Source: Nitrosomonas sp. (GTDB lineage Bacteria > Pseudomonadota > Gammaproteobacteria > Burkholderiales > Nitrosomonadaceae). From it: DNA of 64,000 nt. A program made the position numbers and the translations under genes. How positions within the stretch are numbered: position 1 is the first letter of the stretch; each line of letters begins with the position of its first letter. The stretch covers positions 1-64,000 of the forward strand of contig JAJHPK010000039.1 of assembly GCA_020890945.1 (NCBI GenBank), read 5' to 3'. A model generated the notes under the pieces. The model did no database searches and was not told the origin of the DNA. It worked only from the letters and a program-made list of their open reading frames with translations. This document shows, in pieces, positions 59,050 to 64,000 of this stretch.

Positions 59050-59661
59050 TTACCTCCTCAGTTCATGACAATTTTCGCAATAGCGACTATCGTGACATCG
59101 TCCGCAGTTCCCTGGCATGGCACGAACCTCCATGCCATGCAGAGTGATATACCCCAAGGGGTGATAGCCAATACCCGAAGTCTCCCGGCGGAAATGGCAG
59201 TCAGAACAAAAAGACAGTTCGATATGGCATTCGCGACATGGCTGCTCGTTTTTTCGTGCCACCGAACCGTGATGCTGAACATAATTGAAATTGTGATCGT
59301 CTGGCCAGATCGTGGTTTTATCGGTATGGCAGATGGAACAACGCCATGGCGCGCGTTGTTCGACCACATGACAATCATGGCACATGGCCTTGAGCGGCTC
59401 GTTGATTACCACAGTCAAGTCTTTGATCAGTTCCAGATTGGTCTCACTGGTTTTCTGGAATGAATGGCACAAGGCGCATACATCTCCTTCTTTCTTTAGC
59501 GCCTCGAGGTGAACGTTATGCGGAAAATAAATATCCGGTTTACGTTTTTCCCGTTTTTCCGTCCAGCGTTGCTCTTTTTCTGTTTTGCTTTGCAACGGAT
59601 TGCTGTTCAAAACGGTGACGCTAAAGGCAAGCACAGCGATCAACACGAATCGGACAAACAT
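59050..59661 (-). CDS. Heptahaem cytochrome c
   Basis: A 203-residue secreted protein with a signal peptide (FVRFVLIAVLAFSVTVLNS) and seven CX2CH motifs (CALCH, CHDCH, CSICH, CRECH, CSDCH, CGRCH, CENCH), one haem per 29 residues. That density is like MtrA-type electron-wire proteins that insert into a porin, although MtrA has ten haems. It overlaps the beta-barrel gene by 22 bases, an arrangement that suggests the two proteins act together. Confidence 0.88.
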   Translation of the reverse strand: MFVRFVLIAVLAFSVTVLNSNPLQSKTEKEQRWTEKREKRKPDIYFPHNVHLEALKKEGDVCALCHSFQKTSETNLELIKDLTVVINEPLKAMCHDCHVVEQRAPWRCSICHTDKTTIWPDDHNFNYVQHHGSVARKNEQPCRECHIELSFCSDCHFRRETSGIGYHPLGYITLHGMEVRAMPGNCGRCHDSRYCENCHELRR

Positions 59662-60920
59662 TTATTTTCCTTTGGTCGGAAACGATCCAGATAATAAATC
59701 AGACGGACTACGCCGATATAATCTGGCTTAAACTGACTGTTGGCAATGTAAGAAATGCTGCTATTGATCATCCAGGCACTGTTGATCTGATAGCGAAAAC
59801 CACTTTCACCGCCATAGCTCCAATTGACCCCATAAAGACTCTTGTCCTCGTGTCGAATCGCTCCATTTATCCAGACTTCAGAACGTGAATTGAGGGCATG
59901 GTCTGCATGAAGATATCCGCTGTGAGCGGAATCCTGGCCAAACTTCAACCAATCATAATTGGCGGATATGCGTCCACTTCCGGTGCGATATTCAAATCCG
60001 CTTCTCACTCCAAGTCCGTCGTGATTGTCATTTCGGGTGGAACGCTGCAAGCCGATGAAGTAGCTGAGCTTTGGCAGTAATACATGTTCCGCCTCCATAC
60101 GCCACAAGCTTTGCCCGCCGGTGGCATAGGCATAAACAAAACGCTCACGGAAGCTTGGTAACGGATTCCGTGGTTGGTAATGCTCGAAGTTGCTACGCAG
60201 GCGCAATGTACGGGTAAGATCAGCAAAGCCGTGAAACCAGGCATTTTCGAATCGAGAGCGATCAATGTAATAGTTTCCCGACAGATTCATTTCCCAAAAG
60301 CGCTTCTCGTCCAAAGAGCCCTGACTGGAGAAAGCAATCTGTGCGCGATAAGAAGACATATCATCGTGATACACCTGTTGGAAACCCAATTGTGCGCGAT
60401 AATTGCGCCATGTCACTGGTCCCAAACGGTAGTTCAGAGTACCTGAATAAGCGACATCGGCTCCATAAATTGCATCGATATTGGCTGTAAAAAGCTGATC
60501 AAAACGCCTGGCCTGCCCGCCGTAGACTTGTAGTTCCCACTGATTCCATTGGGTATTCCATTGACCGCCATCCAGTACGTAAAAACCCGATAAATCGGTA
60601 CGTTGGAAGCGTCCTAACCGCAGATTACTTCCCCAGTTGGGCAGTTTTTTCTCCCAATAAGCCTGATAGAGCCGACTGCCCGAGTTGTCCTCCAGACTGG
60701 AAATCTGATTTGCCCAGGTAAAGTGGGCACCCCACTTTCCCCGGGGAGACGATACATCGACATCACCCCACAGTTCCCATAGAACGCGCGGATCATGAGT
60801 AAGCCGGTTATCAACTTGCATTTTATTCTCCAGCACGCCACTCAGACTGATGCCCTGAGTGTTGATGCCCTGGGCACTGGTCGCCAGCGCCCATAATACC
60901 AATCCAAACAGTCGCCACAT
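59640..60920 (-). CDS. Outer-membrane beta-barrel protein, possible porin of a porin-cytochrome complex
   Basis: A 426-residue protein with a signal peptide (LFGLVLWALATSAQG) and alternating hydrophobic/polar strands rich in Trp, Tyr and Arg throughout (WELQVYGGQARRFDQLF, WRNYRAQLGFQQVYHDD, RSNFEHYQPRNPLPSFRERF). It has the aromatic-girdle pattern of 16-20-stranded barrels but is not clearly OprD or MtrB. Overlap with the heptahaem gene points to a sheath for a cytochrome wire. The C-terminus (KENKCLSDSC) is not a typical barrel signal. Confidence 0.78.
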   Translation of the reverse strand: MWRLFGLVLWALATSAQGINTQGISLSGVLENKMQVDNRLTHDPRVLWELWGDVDVSSPRGKWGAHFTWANQISSLEDNSGSRLYQAYWEKKLPNWGSNLRLGRFQRTDLSGFYVLDGGQWNTQWNQWELQVYGGQARRFDQLFTANIDAIYGADVAYSGTLNYRLGPVTWRNYRAQLGFQQVYHDDMSSYRAQIAFSSQGSLDEKRFWEMNLSGNYYIDRSRFENAWFHGFADLTRTLRLRSNFEHYQPRNPLPSFRERFVYAYATGGQSLWRMEAEHVLLPKLSYFIGLQRSTRNDNHDGLGVRSGFEYRTGSGRISANYDWLKFGQDSAHSGYLHADHALNSRSEVWINGAIRHEDKSLYGVNWSYGGESGFRYQINSAWMINSSISYIANSQFKPDYIGVVRLIYYLDRFRPKENKCLSDSC

Positions 60921-61192
60921 TAGTCCCTGGAATGAACCACCTGCGGTTGAGGCAATTGCGGTTCTGATATCTGCAGTTCATTGTGTACTTTTTCTTGAGT
61001 TTCAGCTTGTTGCTGTCTCTTGTTTTGAAGAGCCCAACTCGCTAAAGAACCAATGACTACGAGACAACTGCAGCATCCCACGCAGGTACCTTGTTCCGGT
61101 ACTGTGCAACGTGTTGCTACAGCTGCTTGCCCAGCTGCCATTCCCACACCGGCAAGCCATGGCGCGGTTTTCGACAATAGTGTTTTCATCAT
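60920..61192 (-). CDS. Small Cys-rich membrane protein, unknown
   Basis: Ninety residues starting MMKTLLSKTAPWLAGVGMAA. The middle carries GTCVGCCSCLVVIGSLASWA, a cysteine cluster at the mouth of a membrane segment, followed by a Gln-rich charged tail that may form a coiled coil. Not a CX2CH motif, so no haem is predicted. TAATG overlap with the beta-barrel gene indicates co-translation. I do not recognise the family; a metal-cluster or assembly role is conceivable. Confidence 0.65.
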   Translation of the reverse strand: MMKTLLSKTAPWLAGVGMAAGQAAVATRCTVPEQGTCVGCCSCLVVIGSLASWALQNKRQQQAETQEKVHNELQISEPQLPQPQVVHSRD

Positions 61193-61294
61193 GATATCTT
61201 TCTCCCAATAACAAGGTAGATCAAAATTTATTAGTCAGCGTCAATCTGTTTCTTCAAGCTGACTGAAAAGAAGCGCGTCATTGCCCGCGTAAAC

Positions 61295-61326
61295 CGGAGA
61301 GAAAGATTGTTAAGTCTTTCTCTCCG
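61295..61326. other. Intercistronic stem-loop in the cytochrome operon
   Basis: CGGAGAGAAAGA and TCTTTCTCTCCG form a perfect 12-bp stem around an eight-base loop, in the 154-bp gap between the large cytochrome gene and the small Cys-rich gene. No T-run follows on the transcribed (minus) strand, so it looks like an mRNA processing or stabilising element, or partial attenuator, that could lower expression of the genes after the first. Confidence 0.65.
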
Positions 61327-61346
61327 AGGCAAAACTTACTTTGTGG

Positions 61347-64000
61347 TTACAGTCGATCCGTCAGCCCATAAAAGCCCGCTGTATCGGTTTTAAATACCAC
61401 GTATCCATCTTCCATTTCTAGATTCGGATTGTTGGCCTGTCCTCCCGGTAAGCCCGTGCCATTGACTGCGCGTGCTGGCGCAAAGTACACGATGTCTTTT
61501 GGATCGACACGATGGACCTCATTGCCGTCGACTGATGCGACAACCTCAATCTGGCCGATTTCTGTCGATCGTCCTCGATAAGGCATCTTGACGAACAACG
61601 AATTGCCCAGCAAATTGGTCATTTTTTGCTTGGTATCGTCGAGCATGCTGACGTGAATGACGTCCGAGGCAAGTTCACCAAACTTGCGATCCCGCAAAAA
61701 TGCACTGAGCTCTGGTGAAAGTTCGTATTGCAAAAATTCAACTCGCCACTGCGAAGCCAAAGCATCTGTAATGGTATTGACTAGCATAGCCGCCATGGTG
61801 TTTCGGAGCGCGCCTTTTCCATAACGCGGCGCCACGCCATACACCTCGGCAGCCGATCCGACCATATCAAGCAGTCCTTTGCTATCCTGAGTGGCACCTC
61901 TAAACATTTCCTCGAGCGTCATTTTTCTGAGGAATCCGCCAAAGAACTGGCTGCCAGGCGCATTACTGATGGTCATAAAAGGATTGATGAGCGTCGTAAA
62001 CAGAATGTCATCCTGCGTGGTGGAGATTGTTCCATCACCGGCCACTCGCATGTAAGGCAAATCCAACTTAACAACACCTTCATTCACCAACGCTGGATCG
62101 GGCAGTTTACTGACAACTTTTGTGTTACCCGAACCAAAAATTCCGTCAGCTTTCAGCAAGGAACTGAACGAACCGTTTTGTTTTACTGCGTGGCAATCAG
62201 CGCAATCCAGTGCTTCATTTGCCGGGCGTACGTTGTGGGAAATGATATATTCATTGGACTCAAACCACAGCATTTTCACATCAGGTTGACGTCCATTGAG
62301 CAAAGGTCCATGACGCTGCTTCATCAGACTGTCATAGGCCACCTTGAGCGAACGATAACTGTCCGCATCCGCCGGGTCTTTAACCGATGCACTGCCATGC
62401 GAAATAGTACCCTCCAGACGGCCTGGTAACGTGGAACCACTTTGAGGATCGATGATATTCAAGTAGCTTACCGTTTCACCTTCCTTTTTCTCGGCTGGTG
62501 TAACTACCAAACCACGCTCGAATCTAGACAATGCCCAACCGGTCACGGTATCAATCCACAAATAGCGTAAACGCGGGTTGTAAGGAGTGATTTTACGCTT
62601 GCCTTCCTGGTTATCTCGGTATCGATACATGATTTGCAACGGTTGTCCGCTGCTTTGCAAACCGGTAATGTGACAGGTCTCGCAGCTTAAAACATCTAAG
62701 TGCGTTTGCACGACCTTGTTTAGACTGTCTGCAGTGTAACCCGCAAGCGATCCACCATTCTTCCAGCGCTCAAGGTGCGCATCCAGGATGGTGGGTTGTC
62801 CCGAAGGAATAATGGGCGCTTTACCCATTTTATTTTTATTTTCGGTGTGACAGTATTCGCAATTACGTAAATCCGCCGAGAAATCCAGGTCATTGCGGAT
62901 ATCCATATCCGAATTCCCCTTCATGAAATCATGATTTTGATCGAGGTTAACGGCCGCTGTTTTGGGTTTTAGGTAACTGCTACTGTGACAGATGTTGCAA
63001 TTGTCCATCACCCGCGATTCACCATCTTGCCAGTAGCGAGCCAGATCGGCGCCTTTATGTACGTCGTCTTTGTAATCAGATACCAGCGTACCGTCTTCGC
63101 CAAGCTCCATACGCGCTTCACTACCATATCCGTAAAAGCCGCGACGAGAATTACTGGTGATATGGCAGGACATGCAGTTTTCGGTTTCAGGATAACGTAG
63201 CATCGAAACACTGATACGCCCACTCTCATCGAATGCCTCCCGATTCCAACTAAAAATTGGATTGCCAGCGGCATCGGTCATGATTTCATAATTTTTCTCG
63301 TCCGCCCAATTCCGTCCGATGGACAGAATCTTTTTCCCATCCGTAGTCGGCAAAAATTCCCAGGCAGTGCTGACCGCGTGACCAAACCAGCCGCCACTAG
63401 CAAGCTTGTGTTGAGCATTCCGGTAGTCAGCGATCCCCCCGCTGGGGCTTTTCATACGCTCATCAGGAACCATCACCTGCTCTGGACTCATGTGGCACCA
63501 CAAACAGTCGGCTTCGTACAAACCGCTTTTGTTCCAATTCCATTTACTCAGCACTGAATTATCGTGGGTCATATTGTTGTTTTCATCTTTGCCACGGGCG
63601 AAATAATCGCCAGAATACATAGAGATACTCCCTGGATCACGCTTGGTGTAAAAAATGCCATCGCGATCTTTTTCCCCATAACCGCTACCCGCATGACAGG
63701 AAGAGCAGCCAGCAATGAAATCGGCCGCCCCCATGTCGCGAAACATTTCCGGATACGGCGTATCCTTGAAGGACAGCATGGTCGGATTACTACCACCCAT
63801 GCAAGTAAATCCACCAAAAAATCCTGGTCCTGCGAGCCACTTGCCGCTGAGATAACTACTATAAGAACCGAATCGATCGGAAGCCTCGTCACGCCCCATT
63901 TCGAAGTGATAGGCACTGGTTATCTTGTCGTAATCGTGGCAACCCGAACCGGCACAGGTTTGGCGAGAGCTGTAAGGTTTACCTGTATCCAAGACATTTT
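61347..64000 (-). CDS. Large multihaem cytochrome c (8 haem motifs), 5' end outside window
   Basis: The frame is open to the window edge and lacks a signal peptide, so the start is beyond 64000; at least 884 residues are visible. Haem motifs: one CX4CH (CAGSGCH) near the visible N-terminus, then CSSCH, CLWCH, CMSCH, CNICH, CEYCH, CETCH and CADCH. The haems are widely spaced (one per about 80 residues), unlike wire-type cytochromes, and the last 270 residues contain none. That suggests a catalytic or substrate-binding cytochrome rather than a pure conduit. It is the first visible gene of the leftward cluster. Confidence 0.85.
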   Translation of the reverse strand, partial: NVLDTGKPYSSRQTCAGSGCHDYDKITSAYHFEMGRDEASDRFGSYSSYLSGKWLAGPGFFGGFTCMGGSNPTMLSFKDTPYPEMFRDMGAADFIAGCSSCHAGSGYGEKDRDGIFYTKRDPGSISMYSGDYFARGKDENNNMTHDNSVLSKWNWNKSGLYEADCLWCHMSPEQVMVPDERMKSPSGGIADYRNAQHKLASGGWFGHAVSTAWEFLPTTDGKKILSIGRNWADEKNYEIMTDAAGNPIFSWNREAFDESGRISVSMLRYPETENCMSCHITSNSRRGFYGYGSEARMELGEDGTLVSDYKDDVHKGADLARYWQDGESRVMDNCNICHSSSYLKPKTAAVNLDQNHDFMKGNSDMDIRNDLDFSADLRNCEYCHTENKNKMGKAPIIPSGQPTILDAHLERWKNGGSLAGYTADSLNKVVQTHLDVLSCETCHITGLQSSGQPLQIMYRYRDNQEGKRKITPYNPRLRYLWIDTVTGWALSRFERGLVVTPAEKKEGETVSYLNIIDPQSGSTLPGRLEGTISHGSASVKDPADADSYRSLKVAYDSLMKQRHGPLLNGRQPDVKMLWFESNEYIISHNVRPANEALDCADCHAVKQNGSFSSLLKADGIFGSGNTKVVSKLPDPALVNEGVVKLDLPYMRVAGDGTISTTQDDILFTTLINPFMTISNAPGSQFFGGFLRKMTLEEMFRGATQDSKGLLDMVGSAAEVYGVAPRYGKGALRNTMAAMLVNTITDALASQWRVEFLQYELSPELSAFLRDRKFGELASDVIHVSMLDDTKQKMTNLLGNSLFVKMPYRGRSTEIGQIEVVASVDGNEVHRVDPKDIVYFAPARAVNGTGLPGGQANNPNLEMEDGYVVFKTDTAGFYGLTDRL

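Overview
The window looks like a betaproteobacterial chromosome, most likely Nitrosomonadales. That rests on the rpsU-yqeY-dnaG-rpoD block, a sigma-70 with a long Lys-rich N-terminus, the rseP-bamA-ompH-fabZ block and the abundance of c-type cytochromes. No marker gene fixes the genus.

Layout. Positions 1-1400 are a mobile-element graveyard: a relaxase fragment and a tyrosine-recombinase fragment next to a tRNA(CAU) gene. Positions 1.4-20.9 kb are core genes: rpoD, dnaG, yqeY and rpsU; tsaD, plsY and folB; then a long leftward run slyD-like, rnhB, fabZ, ompH, bamA, rseP, dxr, cdsA, uppS, frr, pyrH, tsf, rpsB. The lipid A genes lpxD, lpxA and lpxB, which usually sit inside this run, are missing from it. 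An IS5-type relic, a vanadium haloperoxidase/PAP2-like protein, a ChaN-PDZ protein, purL and nnrD follow (21-30 kb).

Positions 30.3-40.5 kb hold a rightward cluster that I do not recognise as a described system: methyltransferase, TolC-like channel, DUF1611/DgcN-like P-loop protein, cytoplasmic alpha/beta hydrolase, HlyD-like adaptor, a fusion of a 7TM (transglutaminase-associated type) domain with an ATP-grasp ligase, a secreted paralogous hydrolase and a CapA-like protein. The content suggests synthesis, export and trimming of an amide-linked or peptide-like product. Facing it is a secreted metzincin protease preceded on its own strand by a cyclic-di-GMP-I (GEMM) riboswitch and three tandem 76-bp repeats.

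Positions 42.9-49.7 kb carry a GlcF-like protein, a lipoprotein, an intact IS481-type element inserted beside an IS3 remnant, a secreted serine protease coupled to a truncated haloperoxidase N-terminus, a 69-bp repeat that is an inverted copy of one at position 200, and an IS91 remnant.

Positions 49.8-64 kb (running off the right edge) are one tightly packed leftward multiheme cytochrome operon with 51 canonical CX2CH and 3 expanded haem motifs in seven proteins, an outer-membrane beta-barrel, a NapH-like polyferredoxin and an unusual fusion of an eight-haem periplasmic domain to a cytoplasmic NADPH diflavin reductase. The simplest reading is a trans-envelope electron conduit, possibly porin-cytochrome based, with an NADPH-linked inner-membrane entry or exit point. 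The direction of electron flow and the substrate cannot be read from the sequence.
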